Shown piece after piece: positions 26,742-34,754 of a stretch of 64,000 nucleotides of DNA (position 1 is its first letter; each line of letters starts with the position of its first letter). The notes beneath the pieces were generated by a model that worked only from the letters and a program-made list of their open reading frames with translations, did no database searches and had not been told where the DNA came from. Origin of the DNA: Nocardioides exalbidus (GTDB lineage Bacteria > Actinomycetota > Actinomycetes > Propionibacteriales > Nocardioidaceae); assembly GCF_900105585.1 (NCBI RefSeq), contig NZ_FNRT01000002.1, forward strand, positions 1,054,001 to 1,118,000, in the 5' to 3' direction. Made by a program: the position numbers and the translations under genes.

Positions 26742-27062
26742 GTGGCCGTCGGACTCGTCTACTCCGAGATGCAGGCTGCCGCCCAGGCCGCCGCCGACGC
26801 GATCGACCCGTTGCAGTCGTCGCTGCGCGACCTCGGCGCCACCATCGAGACCGAGGCGGGCAAGGGGTTCAAGGGACAGGCGGCCGCCGGCTTCGGCGAG
26901 GCCATCAACGCCTGGTTCGACGTCGCCGTCACCCTCGGCCCGATCCTGGAGGGCTACTCCCAGAGCCTGATGTACGTCGCGCAGGAGCACGCCACGAACG
27001 ACACCGAGCAGGCCACCCGGGCCGGCCAGCTCAACGAGCGCCTCGGCGGTGGTCCCCGATGA
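26742..27062 (+). CDS. WXG100-like small protein (FKG variant)
   Basis: A 106-residue helical-hairpin protein with Ala-rich helices. The turn reads KGFKGQAAAGF (Phe43-Lys-Gly45) in place of Trp-x-Gly, followed by INAWFDVAVTLGPIL. This is the ESAT-6-superfamily layout. The GTG start has AGGAGG 5 bp upstream. Its stop overlaps the ATG of the next WXG-like gene (ATGA), suggesting a CFP-10/ESAT-6-style heterodimer. It belongs to the divergent half of the toxin locus. Confidence 0.75.
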   Translation: MAVGLVYSEMQAAAQAAADAIDPLQSSLRDLGATIETEAGKGFKGQAAAGFGEAINAWFDVAVTLGPILEGYSQSLMYVAQEHATNDTEQATRAGQLNERLGGGPR

Positions 27063-27358
27063 GCGAGCGCGGGCTCGTCGTGCACCAGGACTCGCTCTCG
27101 ACCATGGAGACCGCCCTGGCCGACGCGACGACCACGATCACCACCCAGATCAACGACCTGCTCGAGCAGGTGGAGAAGCTCACGCCGGGCTGGGACGAGA
27201 CGAGCGAGTCCCACATGGCCCACCTCGACCACCAGCAGAAGCTGCGCGACGGCGTGAAGCGGCTGACCGACGCCCTCGACCAGGTGAAGTCGAAGGTCGC
27301 GACCTACCGCGAGGACGCACGCGAGATCGAGATCGAGAACGTCGCGATCGTGAACTGA
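27059..27358 (+). CDS. WXG100-like small protein
   Basis: A 99-residue helical-hairpin protein. The turn region KLTPGWDETSESHMAHL carries Trp but not the canonical Gly two residues later, and long amphipathic helices flank it (MSERGLVVHQDSLSTMETAL; VKRLTDALDQVKSKVATY). It is translationally coupled to the gene before it by ATGA, fitting a partner pair. The pair lies back-to-back with the TNT toxin operon, so both are probably part of one type-VII-dependent system. The secretion machinery must be encoded elsewhere. Confidence 0.78.
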   Translation: MSERGLVVHQDSLSTMETALADATTTITTQINDLLEQVEKLTPGWDETSESHMAHLDHQQKLRDGVKRLTDALDQVKSKVATYREDAREIEIENVAIVN

Positions 27359-27381
27359 GCGCACCGCCCCCGGTCGAGAAG

Positions 27382-27395
27382 TTACCTGCGGGTAG
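27382..27395. promoter_or_regulatory. TTACC-N4-GGTA operator-like palindrome upstream of etfD
   Basis: TTACCTGCGGGTAG holds TACC-TGCG-GGTA, about 70 bp before the etfD start. A near-identical site (TTACCGGCGAGTAG) lies at 48408-48421 upstream of the FadE5-like gene. Both genes belong to fatty-acid oxidation, so a shared regulator, perhaps TetR/FadR-type, is inferred. Confidence 0.55.
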
Positions 27396-27422
27396 GATTC
27401 TTCTCACTCGTTGGAGCCTGCC

Positions 27423-27440
27423 GCCGGCATGCATGCCGGC
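27423..27440. promoter_or_regulatory. 18-bp perfect palindrome just upstream of etfD
   Basis: GCCGGCATGCATGCCGGC is perfectly self-complementary and ends 23 bp before the etfD start. It lies downstream of the TTACC site and may form a leader hairpin or a second operator. Confidence 0.4.
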
Positions 27441-27463
27441 CATATGCTCCGGCTCTGTACGCC

Positions 27464-30400
27464 ATGACCGAGGAGCAGCCCTTCATGCAGATCGTCGCGA
27501 TCGTCATCTCGCTCGCACTCACCGTGGCCGCCGTCGCCCTGCTGGTGCCGGCCGTACGACGGATGCTGGGCGTGATCCGCTCGGGCCAGCCGGCGCCGGG
27601 GCGCACCGGGAACCCGACCGGCCGCGCGGCGACCATGCTGAAGGAGACGTTCCTCCACACGCGGATGCTCCAGTGGCACTGGATCGGCGTCATGCACTGG
27701 TTCGTCTACGCGGCGTTCCTGTTCCTCAGCACGGCCGTGCTGGCGGCGTACTTCCAGCTCTTCAAGGCCGACTTCGTGTGGCCGGTCGTCGGCCACTGGT
27801 ACCCCTTCGAGTGGTTCAGCGAGCTCATCGGACTGCTGAGCACGGTCGGCATCGTCTACCTGATCGTCTACCGCCAGAAGCACCACCCGCGCTCCGAGGG
27901 CCGCAGGAGCCGCTTCTTCGGGTCGAACTTCTGGCAGGCCTACTTCGTCGAGGCGCTCGCGCTGCTCGAGGGTGCGGCGATCCTGTTCGTCCGCGGCGCG
28001 GAGTACAACCTCGGCGTCGTCGAGGGCCACGACACCGCGACCCGCGCGCACTTCCCGATCGCGTCCTTCATCGGTGACGTGCTCTACCCGTCGGGCGCCG
28101 GCTCGGCGCACACGCTCGAGAACATCATCTACTTCATCGCCGCCTTCAAGATCGCGCTGGCGATGATCTGGCTGATGGTGATCGCCCGCAACATCACGAT
28201 GGGCATCGCGTGGCACCGCTTCACCGCGTGGTTCAACATCTACTTCAAGCGCGAGGACGACGGCAGCACCGCGCTCGGCGCGATGAAGCCGCTCACCTCG
28301 GCCGGCAAGCCCGTCACGCTCGACGACATCGACGACCTCGACGAGGACTCGGTGCTCGGCGCCGGCTCGATCCAGGACTTCTCCTGGAAGGGCATCCTCG
28401 ACTTCACCACCTGCACCGAGTGCGGCCGCTGCCAGTCGCAGTGCCCGGCCTGGAACACCGAGAAGCCCCTCTCGCCCAAGCTGCTGATCACCGCGCTGCG
28501 CGACCACGCGTACGCCGCCGGCGACCCGAAGTCCGAAGGCCACGAGGCGCACGCCGAGCGGGCCCTGGTGGGTGTCGGCTCGAAGGGCGAGAGCGCGGGC
28601 TCCGGCACCGACGTCCTCGACTACTTCTACAACCCGGCCGACGGCGACTTCGTCATCGACGAGGACGTGCTGTGGAGCTGCACCTCGTGCGGCGCCTGCG
28701 TCCAGCAGTGCCCCGTCGACATCGAGCACGTCGACCACATCATGGACATGCGGCGCTACCAGCTGCTGGTGGAGTCGAACTTCCCCGCCGAGCTCAACCA
28801 GCTCTTCAAGGGCCTGGAGAACAAGGGCAACCCGTGGAACATGTCGCCGTCGGCGCGCATGGACTGGGCGAAGGGCCTCGAGTTCGACGTCCCGGTCGTC
28901 GGGGAGGACCTGGAGTCCCTCGAATCGGTCGACTGGCTGTTCTGGGTCGGCTGCGCCGGGGCCTACGAGGACCGCGCGAAGAAGACCACCCGCGCGGTCG
29001 CCGAGCTGCTCGACATGGCCGGGATCTCCTTCGGCGTGCTCGGCAACGGCGAGACCTGCACCGGTGACCCGGCCCGGCGTGCCGGCAACGAGTTCGTCTT
29101 CCAGGGGCTGGCCCAGCAGAACGTCGAGACCTTCAAGGAGTACAAGGTCAAGAAGGTCGTCTCGACCTGCGCCCACTGCTTCAACACGCTCAAGAACGAG
29201 TACAAGGACTTCGGCATCGAGCTCGAGGTCGTCCACCACACCCAGCTGCTCAACCGCCTCGTGCGCGAGGGCAGGCTGACCCCGGTCAAGGACGGCGCCG
29301 GCGCCGCGAAGCGCTCGATCACCTACCACGACCCGTGCTACCTCGGTCGCCACAACCAGGTCTACTCGCCGCCGCGCGAGCTGCTCGAGATCCTCCCCGG
29401 CGCCGAGTTCGTCGAGATGGAGCGCAACTCCGAGCGGTCCTTCTGCTGCGGCGCCGGTGGCGCCCGCATGTGGATGGAGGAGAACATCGGCGAGCGGATC
29501 AACGTCAACCGCACCAAGGAGGCGGTCGGCACCGGCGCCGACCAGATCGCCGTCGGCTGTCCCTTCTGCCGCGTCATGCTCTCGGACGGGCTCACCTCCG
29601 AGCAGGCCAAGGGCGAGGCCCGCGAGGAGGTCGAGGTCCTCGACGTGGCGCAGATGCTGCTCGCGTCGGTGAAGGGCGAGCAGGCGACCAAGGCCGCGCC
29701 GTCCGCCGCCCCCGCTGCTGCCCCGGCTGCCGCTTCGGCCGCCGCGCCGGCCGCGAAGTCCGACGTCGCCACCAAGGACGAGCCCGAGGCCGGTGACGTC
29801 ACCGTCACCGAGGACACGATCACCGAGACCGCCGACGCCGGGCCCGCAGCCAAGGCCTCCGGCGGGTCGTCGCTGTTCGACACGCCGGCGACCGAGGAGC
29901 CCGCCGCGCCCGCCGCGGGCGGCTCGCTCTTCGACACCCCGGCACCGGCCGAGGACAAGAAGCCCGAGCCCGCGTCGGGAGGCTCGCTCTTCGACACGCC
30001 CGCCCCCGAGCCCGAGCCGGCCAGGCCCGCCGAGCCCGCCGCGGGTGGGTCGCTGTTCGACGTGCCGGCCACTGAGCCCGAGGCACCCAAGGCCGAAGCT
30101 GCCGCCGAGAAGCCCGCCGAGAAGCCCGCGGCCGACCTCGGCAGCGGCGGCTCGCTCTTCGACGTACCCGCCACCGAGCCCGAGGCACCGAAGACCGCTC
30201 CGCAGGCTCCCGCCGAGAAGCCTGCCGAGAAGCCGGCGGCCGACCTCGGCAGCGGCGGCTCGCTCTTCGACGTACCCGCCACCGAGCCCGAGGCACCCAA
30301 GGCCGCTCCGGCGGCCGAGGCTCCCGCCGCGGCCCCCTCCGAGCCCGAGGCACAGGCCGCTCCGGCCGCGGAGGCCCCTGCAGCGAAGCCGGCGGCTGAC

Positions 30401-31198
30401 CTCGGCAGCGGCGGGTCGCTGTTCGACATCGCCGCCCCGGAGCCGACCTCCGAGCCGGCGGCGGCGCCCGTGGTGGCACCTGAGTCTCCCAGCGACTCAG
30501 GTCCCAGCGAGGCGCCGGCGAGCGCGTCGGTGAGCACCGACGGCAGCTACGGATCGCTCTTCGACGTCGCCAGCCCCGAGCCCACCGTCGCACCTGAGTC
30601 TCCCAGCGACTCAGGTCCCAGCGAGGCCGTCGAGGAGCCCGTCGAGGAGGCCCCGGAACCCGAGGCCGAGGCGGTCGCCGAGGCCCCGGCCCCGAGCGGT
30701 ACGACGTCCGCGCCGAGCACCGACGTCGACATCACGAGCCTCGGGTCCCTCTTCGACGTGCCCGCCCCCGAGGCGACGCCCGCGACGCCCGCGACCGAGG
30801 ACGCACCGGCTGCCCCGGCCGCCGGCTCGTCGGACGCCCCGGAGTCGAGCGAGCCCGAGCCCGAGCCGGAGCCCGAGCCGGAGCCCGCGCCGGAGGCCGT
30901 CGCCGAGGAGACGCCCGCCCCCGGGGCTCCGCCGAGCGGGGCGGACCTGAGCCAGGCAGCGACGTTCTCCGAGCCGAGCGAGGCCCCCGACGAGGCCCCT
31001 GCAGCGGCGTCCGGGGCGGACGAGGACCCCGAGACGATCCTGGACGCGGACGACGCTGACGCCCCGGCAGCGGACGAGCCGGAGACCGAGCCGACGACGC
31101 CCGCGCCGACGAAGCCCGCGCCGACGTCCGACGGTCCGACGCACACGCCGAAGACCGACGTCGACATCTCCGGTTCCGGGTCGCTCTTCGACGTCTGA
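27464..31198 (+). CDS. etfD: EtfD-like membrane Fe-S oxidoreductase with long SLFD-repeat tail
   Basis: A 1244-residue protein. Residues 1-270 form about five or six membrane helices with heme-type His pairs (LHTRMLQWHWIGVMHWF). Two 4Fe-4S motifs follow (C317TECGRCQSQCP; C406TSCGACVQQCP), then two CCG/heterodisulfide-reductase modules with CAHCFNTLKNEY and SFCCGAGGARMW. This matches mycobacterial EtfD (Rv0338c type), which passes electrons from ETF and acyl-CoA dehydrogenases to menaquinone. The tail (about 740-1244) is an Ala/Pro/Glu-rich disordered region with ten SLFD motifs, the last at the extreme C-terminus. The core is conventional; the tail is unusually long and repetitive. Confidence 0.9.
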   Translation: MTEEQPFMQIVAIVISLALTVAAVALLVPAVRRMLGVIRSGQPAPGRTGNPTGRAATMLKETFLHTRMLQWHWIGVMHWFVYAAFLFLSTAVLAAYFQLFKADFVWPVVGHWYPFEWFSELIGLLSTVGIVYLIVYRQKHHPRSEGRRSRFFGSNFWQAYFVEALALLEGAAILFVRGAEYNLGVVEGHDTATRAHFPIASFIGDVLYPSGAGSAHTLENIIYFIAAFKIALAMIWLMVIARNITMGIAWHRFTAWFNIYFKREDDGSTALGAMKPLTSAGKPVTLDDIDDLDEDSVLGAGSIQDFSWKGILDFTTCTECGRCQSQCPAWNTEKPLSPKLLITALRDHAYAAGDPKSEGHEAHAERALVGVGSKGESAGSGTDVLDYFYNPADGDFVIDEDVLWSCTSCGACVQQCPVDIEHVDHIMDMRRYQLLVESNFPAELNQLFKGLENKGNPWNMSPSARMDWAKGLEFDVPVVGEDLESLESVDWLFWVGCAGAYEDRAKKTTRAVAELLDMAGISFGVLGNGETCTGDPARRAGNEFVFQGLAQQNVETFKEYKVKKVVSTCAHCFNTLKNEYKDFGIELEVVHHTQLLNRLVREGRLTPVKDGAGAAKRSITYHDPCYLGRHNQVYSPPRELLEILPGAEFVEMERNSERSFCCGAGGARMWMEENIGERINVNRTKEAVGTGADQIAVGCPFCRVMLSDGLTSEQAKGEAREEVEVLDVAQMLLASVKGEQATKAAPSAAPAAAPAAASAAAPAAKSDVATKDEPEAGDVTVTEDTITETADAGPAAKASGGSSLFDTPATEEPAAPAAGGSLFDTPAPAEDKKPEPASGGSLFDTPAPEPEPARPAEPAAGGSLFDVPATEPEAPKAEAAAEKPAEKPAADLGSGGSLFDVPATEPEAPKTAPQAPAEKPAEKPAADLGSGGSLFDVPATEPEAPKAAPAAEAPAAAPSEPEAQAAPAAEAPAAKPAADLGSGGSLFDIAAPEPTSEPAAAPVVAPESPSDSGPSEAPASASVSTDGSYGSLFDVASPEPTVAPESPSDSGPSEAVEEPVEEAPEPEAEAVAEAPAPSGTTSAPSTDVDITSLGSLFDVPAPEATPATPATEDAPAAPAAGSSDAPESSEPEPEPEPEPEPAPEAVAEETPAPGAPPSGADLSQAATFSEPSEAPDEAPAAASGADEDPETILDADDADAPAADEPETEPTTPAPTKPAPTSDGPTHTPKTDVDISGSGSLFDV
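30130..30297 (+). repeat. Tandem 108-nt coding repeat in the etfD tail
   Basis: A 60-nt block at 30130-30189 recurs identically at 30238-30297, a period of 108 nt or 36 codons. It encodes AADLGSGGSLFDVPATEPEA. Looser copies of the SLFD unit extend from about 29866 to 31198. The period is a multiple of three, so repeat-number changes would keep frame. Confidence 0.85.
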
Positions 31199-31206
31199 CG
31201 CCGCCG

Positions 31207-31272
31207 TGACGTCACGGTGCACCACACGTGACATCACATTCGCTTGACATGACATCACAGTGATGTCAGAGT
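31207..31272 (+). promoter_or_regulatory. Operator array and promoter of the RHH/DUF4097 operon
   Basis: Four TGAYRTCA boxes lie at 31207-31214, 31229-31236, 31250-31257 and 31261-31268. The last two form a perfect 19-bp palindrome (31250-31268). A -35 TTGACA at 31244-31249 and a -10-like CAGAGT at 31267-31272 (17-bp spacing) overlap the palindrome. They would place transcription start at or next to the ATG at 31280, so the mRNA may be leaderless. This is a classic layout for ribbon-helix-helix autorepression. Confidence 0.65.
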
Positions 31273-31279
31273 AGTGCGC

Positions 31280-31828
31280 ATGGACATCACCCCCTACGTC
31301 GACACCCTCCGCCGCGACCTGGTGGCCGCGGCGGAGGCGGGGAGCGACGAGCTCAAGCAGGCCGCCGAGCGGCTGGCCTTCGCCCTGGACCCGAGCGCCC
31401 GCCTGGCGCTGATGGAGGCCATCTCGCACGCGGCCGCCGAGATCACGGCCGAGCTGCCCGAGGGCAGCGTCGACGTCCGGCTGGTCGGTCGCGAGCTCGA
31501 CTTCGTCGTCGAGGTCGCCCCGGCCGCGGCGATCCCCACGCCTCCCCCGCCGCCGGCGCCGCCGGCCCCGCCCGAGGAGGACGACGGTGACCTGTCCCGG
31601 ATCACCCTCCGGATCCCCGAGGCCGTCAAGGCTCGCGCCGAGGAGAAGGCAGCAGCGGCCGGGCAGAGCCTCAACACCTGGATGGTCGGCGTGGTCCGCA
31701 GCGCGACCAGCGAGCACGCCATCAACGTCGACATCGACCTCAGCAGCGTCCCCTTCGTCGGCTACGACCCGTTCGCAGCCAGCCGCAAGCGCGACAACAA
31801 CCGCCGCCGGATGAGCGGCTGGCAGTGA
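31280..31828 (+). CDS. Ribbon-helix-helix (HicB-like) DNA-binding protein
   Basis: A 182-residue protein. The N-terminal 80 residues are helical (MDITPYVDTLRRDLVAAAEAG), then comes a Pro-rich linker (IPTPPPPPAPPAPPEEDD). A ribbon-helix-helix domain follows (ITLRIPEAVKARAEEKAAAA, GQSLNTWMVGVVRSA), as in HicB/Arc-type antitoxins and repressors. There is no HicA-like toxin gene next to it; the partner is a DUF4097 protein. The ATG at 31280 has no ribosome binding site and probably sits at the transcript's 5' end. The operator array upstream suggests autoregulation. Function beyond DNA binding is unknown. Confidence 0.8.
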   Translation: MDITPYVDTLRRDLVAAAEAGSDELKQAAERLAFALDPSARLALMEAISHAAAEITAELPEGSVDVRLVGRELDFVVEVAPAAAIPTPPPPPAPPAPPEEDDGDLSRITLRIPEAVKARAEEKAAAAGQSLNTWMVGVVRSATSEHAINVDIDLSSVPFVGYDPFAASRKRDNNRRRMSGWQ

Positions 31829-31937
31829 CGCACACCGATCACCGCAGGGTCTGAGCGGCCCACCACCCCTTCACCTCTCACCTCCACGGACCGGCACCCG
31901 CCGGCCCGTCGGACGAACACACCCTCAGGAGCCCTCC

Positions 31938-32786
31938 ATGAGCAACTTCCTCGACCGCACCTTCGACACCCCCGAGGCCATCGGCCTCTACGTAGAGAAC
32001 GGCCGCGGCAGCGTCGACGTCACGGCGACCGAGACCACGCAGACCACGATCCGGATCACCGGCGACCGCGCCGAGGAGTACGACGTCCGCGACCTCGCCG
32101 ACGGACGGGGCGACCGTCGCATCGCGATCATCGCCCCCCGCCGCAACGCCGGCATCTTCGGCCGGGAGCCGGCGCACGACATCGTCGTCGAGGTCCCCCT
32201 CGGCAGCGGCCTCAACGCCAAGGTCGGCAGCAGCGACGTGGTCACCCACGGGCACTTCTCCGAGACCAAGGTCGACTCCGGCTCGGGCGACGTCGCGCTC
32301 GACGTCGTCGACGGCGAGGCCGACATCAAGACCGGCTCGGGCGACGTCGTCGCGCAGCACCTCGTCGGCGAGGCCCGCGTGAAGTCCGGCTCGGGCGACG
32401 TCGTCGTACGCCGCTCCGACGCGGCCCTGGTCGTCACGACCGGCAGCGGCGACGTCCGCGTCGAGGCGTCGAGCGACGAGCTCGCCGTCAAGACCGGCTC
32501 CGGCGACGCCGAGGTCGGGTCGGTCAGTGGCGACACGATCTTCACCACCGGCTCGGGCGACTTCGCGATCGGCGAGGCCGGCGCCGGCCGGATCACCGCC
32601 AAGACCGCCAGCGGCGACGTCCGCATCGGCGTCCGTCCCGGGCTCCCCGTGTGGACCGACATCCGCACCGCGAGCGGCACCTTGTCCTCGAACCTGCCGA
32701 GCACGGGCGAGCCCGCCCCCGACCAGCCCTACCTCGAGGTCCGTGCCACCACGGCCTCCGGCGACGTCACGCTCCACCAGAGCTGA
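31938..32786 (+). CDS. DUF4097 beta-helix repeat protein, cytosolic
   Basis: A 282-residue protein built of repeated short beta units with the motif GSGDV (about nine copies such as VDSGSGDVALDVVDGEAD and VKSGSGDVVVRRSDAAL). This is the DUF4097 right-handed beta-helix type. It has no signal peptide or membrane helix, unlike many DUF4097 proteins. A strong start is indicated by AGGAG upstream of the ATG at 31938. It follows the RHH gene by 109 bp and is probably in the same transcript. Such proteins are often called putative adhesin-like, but cytosolic location argues for another role. Function unknown. Confidence 0.85.
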   Translation: MSNFLDRTFDTPEAIGLYVENGRGSVDVTATETTQTTIRITGDRAEEYDVRDLADGRGDRRIAIIAPRRNAGIFGREPAHDIVVEVPLGSGLNAKVGSSDVVTHGHFSETKVDSGSGDVALDVVDGEADIKTGSGDVVAQHLVGEARVKSGSGDVVVRRSDAALVVTTGSGDVRVEASSDELAVKTGSGDAEVGSVSGDTIFTTGSGDFAIGEAGAGRITAKTASGDVRIGVRPGLPVWTDIRTASGTLSSNLPSTGEPAPDQPYLEVRATTASGDVTLHQS

Positions 32787-32830
32787 CACCCCACACACCC
32801 CGCACGACCCACCCGAGAAGGAGCACCGCC

Positions 32831-32923
32831 ATGCACGACTCGTTCACCGACATCGAGCTCATCGCCCGCCACCGCATCGCCGAGCGCGCGCGCTACTCGC
32901 CCCGCGCGCCGAAGCGACGCTGA
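32831..32923 (+). CDS. Small basic protein, 30 residues
   Basis: A 30-residue open frame (MHDSFTDIELIARHRIAERA then a basic RYSPRAPKRR) 44 bp downstream of the DUF4097 gene. It has AAGGAG 8 bp before the ATG and actinobacterial codon use. It contains an amphipathic helix and a basic tail. No family is recognised, and it could be spurious, but its position and ribosome binding site suggest it is translated as the last gene of the RHH/DUF4097 operon. Confidence 0.5.
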   Translation: MHDSFTDIELIARHRIAERARYSPRAPKRR

Positions 32924-32979
32924 CCAGCGCCCAGCAGCACCCAGCACGGGCGCCGCGGGCAGGACCTCGGCCAGGACCG

Positions 32980-33918
32980 TCAGGACCTCATGGCCACGCC
33001 GCGGCGCCAGTAGCCCATGAACGCCACCTGGCTGCGGTCGAACCCGAGCTCGTTGACCAGGTGCCGGCGCAGGCCGGTGACCACCTTCGACTCGCCCGCG
33101 ATCCAGGCGTACGTCCCGGCCGCGGACGCCGCGTCGCCCGCCACCTCCTCCCCCGAGGACGAGTGGGTGGGCGTCTCCCAGAGGTCGGGATCGACCTCGT
33201 CCTCGGCGACCTCGACCCGGGCGCCCGGGATGCCCAGGTGCGCGACCACCTCGTCGTGGAGCCGGGCTCCGAGCTCGGCGCCGGCGCGGGCGAGCCACAC
33301 CACCTCGACGCCCGCCGGCCCGACCGTGGTCTGCACGTCGTCGACGTGGGGCACCTCGAGGAAGGCCGTGCCGCGGGCACCGGCCGGCAGCTGCTCCAGG
33401 ACGGCGCACACCGCGGGCACCGCGGTCTCGTCGCCGACCAGCAGCAGCTCGGCGCCCTCGGGGGGAGCGAACTCGATCCCGCCGTAGAAGTGGCCGCGCC
33501 GCGGCGCGAGCACCACGATCCGGTCGCCGACCTCGGCCGTCGAGGCCCAGGTCGAGCCCGGGCCGACGAGGTCGCCCTCGAGGTGCAGGACCATGTCGAC
33601 GACGAACGTCGTCGCGGCACCGGAGCCGCGCACGTCGCGGATCGTGTAGGTGCGCATGTGGCCGCGCTCCCCGGTGGACTGCTCCATCCAGGTGGAGAAC
33701 CACGAGGCGTCGGCGCCCTCGGTCGAGGTGATCCCGCCCGTCACCGGGTCGGGGAAGACGAGCTTCATCCGCTGGTCGTAGCGCGGGCCCTCGACGCCGA
33801 ACTCCGCGAGCTCGGGGCTGCCCAGCTCGACGCGGACGAAGGTGGGGCCGAGCCGGTCGATGGAGACGACCTCGACCTCGGTGAAGATCAGGGGCAGGAC
33901 GTCGGACGTCGTGGTCAT
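32980..33918 (-). CDS. Siderophore-interacting protein (FAD ferric reductase)
   Basis: A 312-residue SIP-family flavoprotein (ViuB/YqjH type) that reduces ferric-siderophores in the cytosol to release iron. The N-terminal FAD-binding half has the RTYTIRD motif (MRTYTIRDVRG) and the NAD(P)H half has AELLLVGDETAVPAV and TYAWIAGESKVV, then the C-terminal GYWRRG typical of SIPs. It is the last gene of the ferric-siderophore import operon, overlapping the ATPase stop by 4 bp. Iron regulation is expected through the box at 37940. Confidence 0.92.
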   Translation of the reverse strand: MTTTSDVLPLIFTEVEVVSIDRLGPTFVRVELGSPELAEFGVEGPRYDQRMKLVFPDPVTGGITSTEGADASWFSTWMEQSTGERGHMRTYTIRDVRGSGAATTFVVDMVLHLEGDLVGPGSTWASTAEVGDRIVVLAPRRGHFYGGIEFAPPEGAELLLVGDETAVPAVCAVLEQLPAGARGTAFLEVPHVDDVQTTVGPAGVEVVWLARAGAELGARLHDEVVAHLGIPGARVEVAEDEVDPDLWETPTHSSSGEEVAGDAASAAGTYAWIAGESKVVTGLRRHLVNELGFDRSQVAFMGYWRRGVAMRS

Positions 33919-34754
33919 CGCTCCCCCTCCGCGACCTGCGCCACACCGCGCCCGTTGCAGCGGTGCCGCCCGATCGGGACGACGAGCGGGGTGCCGGAGA
34001 CCGGGTCGTCGATGACGGCGCTCTGCATCCCGAAGACGTCCTGCACCAGCGTGGTGTCGAGCACCTGCGACGGGTCGCCCACGGCGTACACCCGCCCCTC
34101 GGACACCGCGATCAGGTGGTCGGCGTAGCGGGCGGCGAGGTTGAGGTCGTGGAGCACCATGACGACCGTCGTGCCACGGTCGACGTTGAGGTCGTGCAGC
34201 AGGTCGAGCATCTCGACCTGGTGGGCGACGTCGAGGAAGGTCGTCGGCTCGTCGAGCAGCAGCAGGTCGGTGCCCTGCGCGAGGGCCATCGCGATCCAGA
34301 CGCGCTGGCGCTGGCCGCCCGACAGCTCGTCGACGACGCGGTCGGCCAGCCCGGCGGTGTCGGTGAGGACCATCGCCTCCTCGACCGCCGCGCGGTCCTC
34401 GGCGGACCAGCGGGTGAAGACGCCCTGGTGCGGGTGCCGGCCGCGGCCGACGAGGTCGGCCACGACCACGCCGTCGGGCGCGATCGGGTTCTGCGGGAGA
34501 AGGCCGAGGACCTTCGCGACCTCCTTGGTCGGACGCTTGTGGATCTCCTGGCCGTCGAGGATGACCGCCCCGCCCTGGGGCCGGACGAGCCGCGCGAGGC
34601 CCTTGAGGAGCGTGGACTTGCCGCACGCGTTGGGACCGACGACCACGGTGACCTTGCCGTCGGGGATCTCGACGCTCACCTGGTCGACGACCAACCGGTC
34701 GCCGTAGCCCAGGCTCACCGCCTCGGTGTGCAGCCTGCTGGTCGAGTCGGTCAT
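33915..34754 (-). CDS. fepC: Ferric-siderophore ABC transporter ATPase (FepC type)
   Basis: A 279-residue ABC ATPase energising siderophore import. The Walker A is VVGPNACGKSTLLKG, where Cys replaces the usual Gly/Ser as in several FepC proteins. The signature is LSGGQRQRVWIAMALAQ and the Walker B LLLLDEPTTFLD, with a switch His in MVLHDLNLAAR. The ATG at 34754 overlaps the upstream permease stop, and its own stop overlaps the SIP start, so the whole operon is coupled. Confidence 0.93.
   Translation of the reverse strand: MTDSTSRLHTEAVSLGYGDRLVVDQVSVEIPDGKVTVVVGPNACGKSTLLKGLARLVRPQGGAVILDGQEIHKRPTKEVAKVLGLLPQNPIAPDGVVVADLVGRGRHPHQGVFTRWSAEDRAAVEEAMVLTDTAGLADRVVDELSGGQRQRVWIAMALAQGTDLLLLDEPTTFLDVAHQVEMLDLLHDLNVDRGTTVVMVLHDLNLAARYADHLIAVSEGRVYAVGDPSQVLDTTLVQDVFGMQSAVIDDPVSGTPLVVPIGRHRCNGRGVAQVAEGER

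Noticed and set aside
29866..31198. Tail of the etfD gene as a separate secreted repeat protein
   Set aside because: It is in frame with the Fe-S core, with no stop, no plausible internal start and no signal peptide.
31280..32786. HicAB-type toxin-antitoxin pair
   Set aside because: The second gene is a DUF4097 beta-helix, not a HicA-like or RelE-like toxin.
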